Positions 27,456-39,200 of a stretch of 64,000 nt of DNA are shown one piece after another. The position numbers were made by a program, and so were the translations under genes. The stretch comes from Calonectria ilicicola (lineage: Eukaryota; Ascomycota; Sordariomycetes; Hypocreales; Nectriaceae). Each line of letters begins with the position of its first letter. The stretch's first letter is position 1. The DNA lies in assembly GCA_020809705.1 (NCBI GenBank), contig CP085833.1, forward strand, positions 2,108,001-2,172,000, written 5' to 3'. Below the pieces are notes generated by a model, which was not told the DNA's origin, searched no databases, and saw nothing but the letters and a program-made list of their open reading frames with translations.

Positions 27456-29319
27456 TTAATAATAAACTATTTCTTAATATAATCTAAAATAATAATAAAT
27501 ACTTTTATTAAAAAATTAAAATTACTTATATAAATACACTTTAATTAAGATATAAAATAAATAACTTCTTAAATCTACTTATATTTATAAAATAAATAAT
27601 TAAATATTAATATAAAAGCTTTAAAATTTGTTAATAGTTTATTAATAATATTATTAATACCTTTAAGAATTAATATTAGTATATTAATTATACTATTAAC
27701 TTTAGAAATATTAATTATAATCTCTTTAAATTATTATTAATTATATTTTTACTAATTTATTTTAATTAAAATAAAATTAATTCCTATTTAATAGACTTTA
27801 AATAAAATAAAAGACTTTATTTTCTATAATTAATTTATAATATTAATTAGATTTATAAAAAACTATATAATACTTAATATTAATAATCTTAATTAATATA
27901 TAGCTTTTATCTTTTAATTTATTTATAATAAAATAAGTAGATTATATTATTACTATCTTCTTACTAATAAATTTCTTAATTAATTATTATTTTATATAAT
28001 AATTTAAAAAGATAATTATTTTTTATAATATTAATTTATTATAGTATAAATACATTAATCTAATTAATTTAAAAAAATAAAATTAATAATAAAAAGATTT
28101 AACTAGCTAAAAAACAACATCTAAATAGAATTAAAGAAATATATTTATAAAGAGAGCTTTAATAATATAAGACTTTATATTATAAGTTAATAATTAAATT
28201 AGAGTATAAATTAAATTATATTAAAAAGATATTATAAAATATTTTTTTTATAAAAAGAAGATTTAAATAAAAAAATATAAATAATTTTTTTAATAATTTT
28301 TTTTAATATTTTTAATATTTTAATAAAAAACTTCAATTTATATAAAAGAATATATATTTATATATATAATTAAACTACTATAAAGAAAATAAAATATTAC
28401 TATTTATTATTATATAAACACTTTATTAATAATTTTTATTTTTATATTATATTTTTAAAATTAAGAATTATTTATTATAATAATAAAAATATAAAATAAA
28501 GTTATATTAAATAATTTTAAAATTTATTTATTTATATATATTTTTACTTTTTTTATTATATTATAATAATATCCTTAAATATTTTATTATAAAATTACTA
28601 ATAGATTATATAATAAAATATTTAAATAATATTTAATATAAAATACTAATTATATTTAAATCTAACTTTAATAATTAAACTATAAAAATCCTACTAATTA
28701 AAAAGTACTATAATTTATATATAAATAAGAGTAATATTATAATATAATATAATATAAAAGGTGTATTATTATTTTACTATTAATAATATTAGAAAATATA
28801 TAATTATTTACTTAAAATAAACTATTAATGATAAAATAGCTTTTATTATTATTATAAAAACTACTTCTATTTTATAATAACTATTTAAAATTCTAAAAAA
28901 ATAGTAAAAAAGATATATTATTAATTATAATAATTAAGTTTAAAACTTTAATATAATTTTTTATATTAAAAAAATATTATATTAAAAATCTTAAAAAAAA
29001 ACTTTTATACAAATATTCCTTCTAATCTAAGATTAAATATAATAATAGTAGTATATTACCTTATAAATACTAATAACCTTAAGTAATTTAATTCCTTTTA
29101 TTTTTTTTAATTTTAATATTTCTTTATATAATTAGAGAATAATAAATAAAGAATAAAATAATAAATGGGTCTTAGTTACTAGCTGAGCTTATTCTTATAC
29201 TCTTATTTAATAGATTAAGTAAAAAGATAAAATTAAAATAAATATTAATATTCTTATTAATTATATAATTCTAGCTTTAATAATAAAAGATTATAAATTT
29301 TAATTATAAATTATTATTA

Positions 29320-29890
29320 TAATAACATTATCTTTATAAAAATTTAAATAATTATATTTAAAATAACTTTTCTTATTAAAATTATAAATCTTAATATATA
29401 TTTTTCATTATTTTTAATATAATATTATTTAAATATTATATTTTTTATAATTAAAATTATTTATTTATTAAAAAATATATTAATAATATTTTTTATATAT
29501 AATTATCTTTTATATTATATATTAATTAAAATTTATTAAAAATAAATTAAATATAAATTTTAAAATTAATTTTATAATTTATTAAAAAATAAAATTTATT
29601 ATATATAAATTTTAAATATTTTATATTTTTATTAATAATTTTAATATAAATAATTAAAATTTTATTTAAAAAAAAATAATATAAAAATATAATAAATTTA
29701 AAAAAAAGTTTTATAATAAATATTATTAATAATAAATAAATAAGATTTAAAAAGAAGTAAGGTTTATTTATAAAAATTAAGGAAAATAATTTTAAAGTTA
29801 AGGAAAAAGGAGGGCTAGATAGTATTTATTTAAGTAATTAAAAGTGCTTTTTTTTATTTAATATTTAATGAAAATACAATTATTAATTCT
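29320..29890 (-). mobile_element. NLR-F element, degraded copy
   Basis: The same internal order as at 51,450-51,960 is followed by the family's distal end (GGAGGGCTAGATAGTATTTA, AATTAAAAGTGC). The GATTTACTAA end is missing or unrecognisable. Confidence 0.55.
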
Positions 29891-32761
29891 TTTTATATAC
29901 TTCTAGGATTAATAAACATTCTCTAATAAATAGTATAATATTTTTAATTTTCTTTTTAATTATTAATTTTATAAAGCTAATTATAAGCCCTAGAAAATCA
30001 TTATTATATAAAAAGGTATATAACTAAGTAATATATAATTAAAATATTATAAATTTATATAACTATTAATATATCTCTTACCTTTTAACTTAATAATAAG
30101 TCCTTATAAAAGTTTCTATATATTCTAGGTTTTTATTATTTTTCTTATTTATACTAACCTATAACCTAATTTATATATAAAAATAATTACTAAATAAAAC
30201 TTATAATTCCAACCTAATATTATATTTATTTATATTAAAAAAATAATTAATATTTTTAATTATAAGCTTATAATTCACCCTTTAATAAACCTAAATAATA
30301 ATACTTTAATTATTATATTTAAAAATTGGACATTTTTTAAAAAAAAGTAAAATTTAATCTAATAATATTAAGTATACCTTCCACCTCTTCTTTTAGCTTA
30401 GTAGAGACTAGCTTTATTAATCTTAGCTTTATTAAATTAAGGCTTATTATTTCTTATAATTAAAGGATATATTAATTATTAATGATACCTATATAATACT
30501 TAAATATAATAAAAATAAATAATTAAATTTTATTTATTATATTAATAATATTTATTATCTTTATCTTTATTTTTATTTTTTAAAAAACCTATTTAAAGTT
30601 TAAATATGATATTAAATAAGAAATCTTATATATTATAATTATCAACATTTTTATTAGTAGTTAGACTATCTAGTGCTAATAATAGCTTATTATTATATAT
30701 AGTAGCTATTATTATTTTATATAATAAATTTAAAAATAAACGCTAATTAAATATTATTAATATTTATAACCTATTTATTTTATTCTTTAATACTTTTAAT
30801 ATAATAAATATAATTATATAATTTAATATAAATTTAAATAATAATTCTACTTTTACTTTTGATATTAAAATAATACTAAATATTAATAAAATAAAATCTT
30901 ATTTAGTAAGAAATAAATAATTTAAAAAAAAGATATTTTAAAAATAATTAAAAATATTAAAAAAATTTATTATATAACTTAAATATTCTTTATAATAATA
31001 TAAAATAATAAGATTAATTTATAATATTTTAAATAATATATTAATTAATTTTATAAAAAATACCTTTAATTATAATAATATAATATTTTATAATTATTAG
31101 ATTTAATATACTAACTTTAAATAATAATAGATTTTTATAAATATTCTAAATTATACTATATAATATAAAATAATATAAAACTACTAATAACTAATAATAA
31201 CTAATAATCCTACTCTAAATCATAAATCTCACCTTATATAATAAATATTAAATTACTTTATATTACTAACTATTTATAAGATTTAATATTTTTAAAATAA
31301 TATTTATTATTTATTTAATTACCTATTATTTGTCCTCTAATATATAAAAGCTTATTACTTAATAAATAAGTAAAATAAGCTTTAAATTATAATACCTTTA
31401 TATATAAATAATAAATAATCTTAATAACTAAATTAACTATCCTACAAATAATTTAATAAATTAAAAATAAAGCCTTACATATATTATAAATTTAATTATA
31501 AAAATAACCAATTATATATTATCTATAAATTATAATTCACTTACTTTAATTAATATATTTTTAAGCCTATTTAAAGTATTAATATTAGCTTATAATAACC
31601 AAGAAAATTCATTTATATTAAAAAACTAAAAGAATATATTTAATTTTCCTTCTTTAATTTAAATCTATAATTTAATATATTTATTAAAAGATTTAAATTA
31701 ATAATATTAATTTAAATATAAATAAATAAAAATATTTATTAAAATTTAAAAAAGAAATTAAAAAAGCTTAATAATAAAATAATATAAAAATAAAAATAAA
31801 ATTAAATTAATTTTTTAAAAATATAATTTTATTTTTAAAAATATATTTAAAAATAATAATAAATAATAAAATTAATATTAAAATCCTTTAAAATACTTAA
31901 ATATAAAAAATCGTCTTTAAATAATAGATAAAAGTGATTTTTAAAGGAATTAAATAAAGAAAATTATAAATAGATTAATATATTAAATAGAAAGGTTATA
32001 AGAATATAATAATGAAAGGAAAAGGAAAGAAAAAGGGTAGAAAAGATTACTTTTAAATAAATATTAGAATAGTAAATGTAAATAATAGTTTAATTAAATA
32101 ACTAATAGGATATAATTAGTAGAAAATAATTATATAAAAGATAATTTAAGTAATAAATTAAATAATAATTTATATAATAATTTTAATAATAATTTAATTA
32201 ATATATATATATTTTAAAATAAAAATATTTTTTATAATTAAAATATTTTTTATAATTAATATATTCTTTATAATAAATATAATATTTATTATAAAAATAC
32301 TTTTAATATAATTAATAATTTTTATTTTATATATTTTTTTTTATTTTTAAATAATTTATAAAAAATAAAATTATTTATTTTTATTAAAAATTATTAAAAT
32401 AAAGCTTATTATTTTTATAATTTTAATAAGAAATTTTTTATTTTTATAAAATTAATTAAATTTCTAACTTTTACTATATATATTTTAAATTTTATTTTTA
32501 ATTTAATTATATAACTCTTTTTTTTATTTATAAAATCTTAATAATCTTATTAATTATTAATAATTTATTTTTTATAAAATATATTTTATAATTAAAAAAA
32601 TCATTACTTATATTCTATTATACTAATTATATTCTATTAATTATTTAATTAAATTATTATTTATATTTTCTATTTTAATATACCTTTCCTACTCTTTTCC
32701 TTTCTTTTCCTTCTATTATTTAATACTTTTAACTATTTTATTTAATATATAAATCTATTTA

Positions 32762-33120
32762 TCTTTCATATAGTTATTTTCTTCCTTTTAGGAAAGGAAG
32801 ACGCCAACAAGGTCACAGGACCTAAAGGCACGCCTCATAATACACTTCCAGATCTGTTAGTACAATTGCCCTTGTGCCAACTCTGGAGCCTAAAGGCAAT
32901 ACACAATGAAAACCTTAATAGATAGAATCCTCGTACAATAAAAGGAAGAATTTTCTACCAGCCAGAAATGTAGTAACGCACACTTAAACAAACCTCTCTC
33001 AAACACATACCAAAAAAACCCTTAAACACACACCCTCAAACACACGCACACATAGCCAAGATGTCTGCCTACAAACGATGTATCATCTATGCTGGCGACA
33101 ACCCTCCAGAATCCGAATCC
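32762..33120 (-). mobile_element. Near-pristine truncated NLR-A copy with exact 15-bp TSD
   Basis: A 359-bp insert lies between perfect 15-bp duplications (32747-32761 and 33121-33135, ATATAAATCTATTTA). Its composition is normal (GGAAGACGCCAACAAGGTCA, GCCTAAAGGCAATACACAAT), so it preserves about 360 bp of ancestral family sequence. CTTCCTTTTAGGAAAGGAAG near the conserved end is a stem-loop. The plus strand ends in a CA-rich leader followed by ATG at 33061 and MSAYKRCIIYAGDNPPESES, cut by the insertion boundary. That reading is opposite to the element strand deduced from truncation, so its meaning is open. Confidence 0.85.
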
Positions 33121-33126
33121 ATATAA
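33061..33126 (+). pseudogene. Truncated reading frame MSAYKRC... in the pristine fragment
   Basis: AAGATG after a CA-rich leader starts a frame of 20 residues inside the insert, which then stops at TAA within the target duplication. In longer NLR-A copies the aligned sequence continues but is fully AT-shifted (for example after 14,480), so a longer ancestral frame may have existed. I recognise no domain. It could also be a chance frame. Confidence 0.35.
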
Positions 33127-33371
33127 ATCTATTTATTTCTTTTATTATTTATTTTTTTTTAAAAATCTCTTTTATTTATTATTTAAAAGAGATTTATTTA
33201 AACATATATTATTGTATTTTTAATTAATAGAAAATTCTTTCTTTTATTATATAAGGTTTTTAATTATTAAGATTCTTTTTATTTTATATTACCTTTAAGC
33301 TTTAAAATTAATATAAAAGTAATTATATTAATAATTTTAAAAGTTTATTATAAGGTATACCTTTAAATCTT

Positions 33372-34152
33372 CATTGCTCATATCCTATCACACTAATCAT
33401 ATCCTATTATTTAATTAAACCATTGTTTATATTTCCTATTCTATAGCCTTTCCTACCCTTTTCCTTCCTTTTCTTTTTATTATTATATTCTTATAATCTT
33501 TTCTATTTAATATATTAATTTATTTATAGCCTTCTTTATTGAGTTCCTTTAAAAATTATTTTTATTTATTATTTAAAAAAAATGTTTTATATTTAAATAT
33601 TTTAATATTAATTTTATTATTTATTATTATTTTTAAATATATTTTTAAAAAAAAATTATATTTTTAAAAAATAAATTATATTTTAATTTTATTTCTTATA
33701 TTATTTTATTATTAAATTTTTTTAATTCTTTTTTTAAGTTTTAATAAATATTTTTATTTATTTATATTTAAATTAATATTATTAATTTAAATGTTTTAAT
33801 AAATATATTAAATTATAAATTTAATTTTTAAAGGATTATTATTAATATAAATAATATATTATTTAATTATAAATATTTTAATTATATATATATATATATT
33901 TAAAAATATATATTTAAAGGTTTTTTTAATATATATTTAAAAAAGATTTATTTAAATAAAATTCTTCTTTTTATTATATAAAGTTTTTAATTATTGAAGT
34001 TTTTTTATTTTATATTACTTTTAGACTCTAGAGTTAATATAAAAGTAATTATATTAATAAATTTAAAAGTCTATTATAAGGTGTGCTTTTAGGTCCTGTG
34101 ATCTTGTCAGTGTCTTCCTTTCCTAAGAGGAAGAAAATACCCATATGAAAGA
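33372..34152 (+). mobile_element. NLR-A element, full-length 781-bp copy with 16-bp TSD
   Basis: The copy starts CATTGCTCATATCCTATCAC and ends CCATATGAAAGA. It is flanked by TATACCTTTAAATCTT (33356-33371) and TATACCTTCAAATCTT (34153-34168), which differ by one C/T. It sits inside another NLR-A element, whose sequence resumes exactly after the second duplication. This is the clearest definition of both family ends. Confidence 0.88.
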
Positions 34153-34483
34153 TATACCTTCAAATCTTGTAATTTTATTAATATTTTTCTTTTTTAAAAA
34201 AAGAAAATAATTATGTAAAAGATATAATTATAACAATTTATATATTTTTTATAATTAAATTTTTTATAATATTAAATAAAATTATTATAATATAATTTAA
34301 TTATAACAAGATAATAGAATATAATTTTTAAAATAAATAATATTTTAAAATATGTAAAGTTTATTTTAAGTTTAAGTAATTAATAAATATTTAATATATT
34401 ATTTTATTATTAAATAATAAATACTTTTATTAGGTTTTTTTAATAATTCTTTTAATATAAATAAGTATTTTTTATTAAGAAAA

Positions 34484-35256
34484 GTTAATATTAAAATAAT
34501 ATATTATAAAATATATTAAATTTTTTTAATAGAATATATAAGACTTTTTTATTCTTTTTTTATTTATATATAAATTTAATTATTTAGTAAGATTAATATA
34601 TTAAATAAGATTTATAAATATAAATTTAAAATAAGAAAATTATTAAATATTATAATAATTTAAAAATATTATTTTTAATATTTTAATAAAAATATTTAAT
34701 AAAATCTGATATTAAAATATATTTCCTATTTTAACTTAAATTATTTAATTTAATTTATCTTTTTATATTTTTTTTAATTTTAATTATTTTATTAAAAAAA
34801 TAAATTATATTTATATTATTATTTATTTTTAATTAATAATTAATAAAAAAATTAAAAATTCTTAAATTTATTAATATAAAAAATATATTTAAATCTTATA
34901 TTTAAATAATTTAAAAAAAATAAAATCTATTTAATTATATTTTTATAAAATTAATATATAAATTATATTATTATTTTAAAATAATAATCTACTTTTTTAT
35001 ATTAATAAATAATAATATAATTTATAATATTAAATTATAAAATCCTTAAAATTAAATCTTATATATATTTTAAAGTAATTTAAAAAATAATAAGCTTTAT
35101 TAATAATTAATTAAAGTTCCTTTAATTCTTATTAATAAAATTAGATATAAATATTTAATTATACTATTAAAAAACTAAGTTCTTTAAGAAACTCTAAAAG
35201 AATTATTAATAATTCAATAAGTTACTTTCTATTATAATTAAAATTAATAAGGCTAG
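34484..35256. mobile_element. Deletion derivative of the foldback element
   Basis: About 60 bp of the left tip of the 15193-17948 element (AAAGTTAATATTAAAATAATATATT) are joined directly to the inner edge of an arm equivalent to 17,290 onward. The arm continues to GTTACTTTCTATTATAATT and AAGGCTAG, where the hAT left end starts. It looks like a MITE-like internally deleted copy whose distal tip was separated by the hAT insertion. Confidence 0.6.
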
Positions 35257-35510
35257 TTTAGGGTTATGATTTTAGTTAGTAATTTTTAGTAATTACTAAA
35301 ACTAATTTAGTATTACTAACTAATTACTAACTAATTTTACTTTAGTAATTATTTAGTAATTACTAAAATAAAATAGTAATTAGTTAGTAATTATTAAAAA
35401 AAATATAATAATTAAATATAACAATTAAATAAAATATATTAAAAATAAATATAATAATTAAATATAATAATTAAATAAAATATATTAAAAATAAATATAA
35501 TAAAAAATAT

Positions 35511-35620
35511 ATAAAAATATATAAAAATATATAAAAATATATAAAAATATATAAAAATATATAAAAATATATAAAAATATATAAAAATATATAAAAATAT
35601 ATAAAAATATATAAAAATAA
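35511..35620. repeat. 10-bp tandem array (ATAAAAATAT), about 11 units
   Basis: Nearly perfect head-to-tail 10-bp units lie in the hAT left region. Confidence 0.9.
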
Positions 35621-35629
35621 ATTATATTA

Positions 35630-35810
35630 AAATAATTAAATAAAATATAATAAAATATATAAAAATAAATATAATAAGTTATATTAAAATAATTAAATAA
35701 AATATAATAAATTAAATTAAAATAATTAAATAAAATATAATAAATTAAATTAAAATAATTAAATAAAATATAATAAATTAAATTAAAATAATTAAATAAA
35801 ATAATTTAAT
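35630..35810. repeat. ~33-bp tandem array in the hAT left region
   Basis: Three to four copies of a unit containing AATAATTAAATAAAATATAA and then TAAATTAAATTAA follow the 10-bp array directly. Confidence 0.75.
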
Positions 35811-35878
35811 AAAATAATTAAAATTAATATAAATATAAATCATTATAATAATTAAAAAGAATATATAATAAAAATAAA

Positions 35879-36090
35879 AAATTGATTTATAATGAAAATT
35901 AAAAATTAATTTATAGTAAAAGTTAAAAGTTGATTTATAATAAAAATTAAAAATTAATATATAATAAAAATTAAAATTTATTTACAATAAAGATTAAAAT
36001 TAATTTATATTAAAAGTTAAAAATGATTTATAATAAAAATTAAAATTAATTTATAACAAAAGTTAAAATTAATTTATAATTAAAATAATA
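35879..36090. repeat. ~24-bp degenerate tandem array in the hAT left region
   Basis: About eight variants of TTGATTTATAATAAAAATTA, alternating with TTAATTTATA(G/A)TAAAAGTTA forms, lie between the earlier arrays and the transposase ATG. They may be subterminal transposase-binding repeats. Confidence 0.7.
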
Positions 36091-36203
36091 ATAATATTTA
36101 AATATATATTTCTTTTTTCTTTCTTCTTTTCTTTTTATATTTAAATATATATTATAATATTATATTTTATTATATTATTGTAATTTCTATTATTCTTTTA
36201 AAA

Positions 36204-39200
36204 ATGGATTCTAATAGTGATTATAATCTGAATTTAGATATTTCTGAATCTAATATTAATGCTTTTTCTTCTAAAATAGGAAATAATTCCTTTTTAAAAG
36301 AAAATAGTATATTTAATTTAAAAATTATATCTAATAATTCTATTAAAAATAGAGATTTAATTTCTAAAATCTATATTTTTTAAAATAAATTATTTACTAA
36401 GGCTATTTTACCTAAAGAGCCTAATAAAGAAGAAATATAGTATATTAAATGTATATTGTTTTTTTTTTAATTTTCTTTTTAAAAAAACTTATATATATAT
36501 TAATTTTTATTTTTAGGCATAATTATTTTAAGGTTGAAAAAGCTAAAGGTTTTTAATCTTCTAATTTTACAAGATATTATAAATTTAAATGTCCTAAAAT
36601 TACTTATAATAAAAAAATAGAATTAATTAAAAAAAGAAGTAAGTGTTTTTCTTTTTAAAAAAAAACTATATATAAATTTATTAATTCTTTTTTTAAAAAT
36701 AATATTTTAAAATCAATAGATTTTTTTAATACTACTAATAAAAAACCTAAATCTAATATTAATTTTTTTAAGAAGAAGAAGCTTATAAAAAGATATTATT
36801 TTCTATAATTAAAAATAATTTATTTTTTTATATTCTTAATTCTTTTAATTTTTAAGACTTATTATTTTATTATAATAAGTAAGTATAAAAACTTATAATA
36901 ATATATATATATTAACTTTTTTTAAAGCTAGTCCTACTATTAATAAATAGAAAATTAAAGATATTTTACATAATACCTTTAATTCTAATTTATTAAAATT
37001 TAATAAATTATTAGAAAATTATATATTAAATTTAGGAACTTTTTTCTTAATATTTAATATATAAACTTTTAATAATTAAAATAGTTATTTAGGTATAATT
37101 ATTATTTTTATTAATAATAATTTTACTTTAAATTATAAGCTTATTAGTATATTTTTTATAATTATATTAATTATTTTGTATTTATTAATATTTATATTTA
37201 ATTTTAGCTTTTAATAAATTAATTTATACTTATACTAGAATTAATATATATAAGGAATTTCAAAATACCTTAGAATTATATTTAAGTTTAAATATAAGTT
37301 ATATTTTTAAATAAGTTTTTTTTAATTATTTTATATTATAATTAATATATTAGCTTTTTTTTAATATTATTAAAGATAATACAATTAATAATAATACCTA
37401 TATAAATTATTTTAAAGAAAATTATTATTTGTTTTATAAAAAGTAATTTAATAATAATATAAAATGTATTTCTTATATTATTAATTTAAATACTTGAGAC
37501 ATTTTAAAAGAATATATTTTTATTAAAAATATAAATATTAATATTTTATTTTTAAATAATAATAAATCTATAAAAATAGAAAATTATTATTTTAATAGTA
37601 AGTTTTTTTATTATATAAATATATTATATAAAATATTAATTTTTAAATAGATATTATAAGTTGAATTTGTTGAATTTTAGTTTTAATTAAATATATAACT
37701 AAAAATAAAATATTATTAAAAGAAGGAATTAATAAATTTAAAAAAGATGATAAATCTTTTATAAAAAAAACAATTATTCTTTTAAATAAGTTTTTTTTTA
37801 ATATATATATATATATATAATTAATAATATTACATATAATAGTACTAGATAGAATTCTATATTTTATATATTAAAAGTAATTTTAAAGTTAAAATTAGCT
37901 TTTTATTATATTTATAATAATATAAATAATAATAAATGTAAAAAAATATTTAATTTTTTATTTTTTATTTTTTATTAAATTATTTACTAATTTAATTAGA
38001 TTTTTTTAAATAAAATAAAATAAGATTTTTTATAGAAATTTATAAGGGTCATTAACCAGGGTGATCTTGAGAGTTATAGAACAGATTATATTATAATATA
38101 TAGACTTCAACTTAGTAAGCATTCCTTAATCACTCACCGAAATTCTTTAATAGGTTAAGTAGATTATATACTACTTCTAGCTATAGTAATACTAGGATTC
38201 TAATTATTTTTATAATTATTTTTCTTTTTTAATATTTAATTCTTAAATATTTATTAATAGTTTCTTTATTTTAAATAATTTTATATATTTATAATTATTA
38301 TTATATATTATTATATATTATTATTATTTATTATTTATTATTTATATAATATATATTATTTATTATTTATTATATATATAATATATATTTAATAAATAAT
38401 TATTATAAAGACTTTACTTTTAATAAAGTATATATTATAATATATTTATTATTCTTTTTATTTTATATTTATTTATAATTCTTTTATATAAATAATATTT
38501 CTTATTTTATTTATTATATATATATATATATTTATTTTTTATTATTATTTTATTTTTCTTTTTTTTATTAAATACTTTTTAAATCTTTATAATATTACTT
38601 TTTTTTTAATTTTTTATAATATTTATTTATTATAAATAATTTATTAATTAAATATTTATTAAATAATTATTAAATAATTACTTTTATTTTTATTATATTA
38701 TATAAAAATATAATAATCTTTTTTATTTATTATTAAAGATTTATTAATACTTATTATATTTATTATAAAAAAGCTAATTAATTTTATAATATAACATATT
38801 TATTTTTATTAAATATTTTATATATAATTATTACTAATTTAATTAGATTTCCTAAAAGCTTATTAATACTATAATTTAATATTAAAATTTTCTAATTAAA
38901 CTTAATATATATAATATTACTAAATATAATAAAAATAATAATAATACTTTTAAGCTTTTAATAAATATTAACTACTAATACTTTAATTAAGCTATATATA
39001 CTATTATTAATTTCTAATATTATATTAAAAATAATATTAAAAGTATAATTAATATTTACAAAATATCTAATAAATAGCTATCTTTATATCTATTATAAAA
39101 AAACTATTATTTAATATAAGTTAATAATATTAAATTTTTAAATTTAAGTAAATATTTTTATTTTATATTTAATAAATATTTTATTAATTTATTATAATAT

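Larger units (their letters stand above)
32609..34222 (+). mobile_element. NLR-A element hosting two later NLR-A insertions
   Basis: The host starts at about 32,609 (CATTACTTATATTCTATTATAC), is cut at 32,761, resumes at 33,136, is cut again at 33,355 and ends at 34,169-34,222 with GAAAATAATTATGTAAAAGA. Removing the two inserts and one duplication of each restores one continuous family member, which lacks several hundred bases of its middle. Both inserts carry their own target duplications, so the nesting is well supported. Confidence 0.75.

Noticed and set aside
35511..36090. CRISPR-like array
   Set aside because: The units are directly adjacent without spacers and lie in a fungal transposon.
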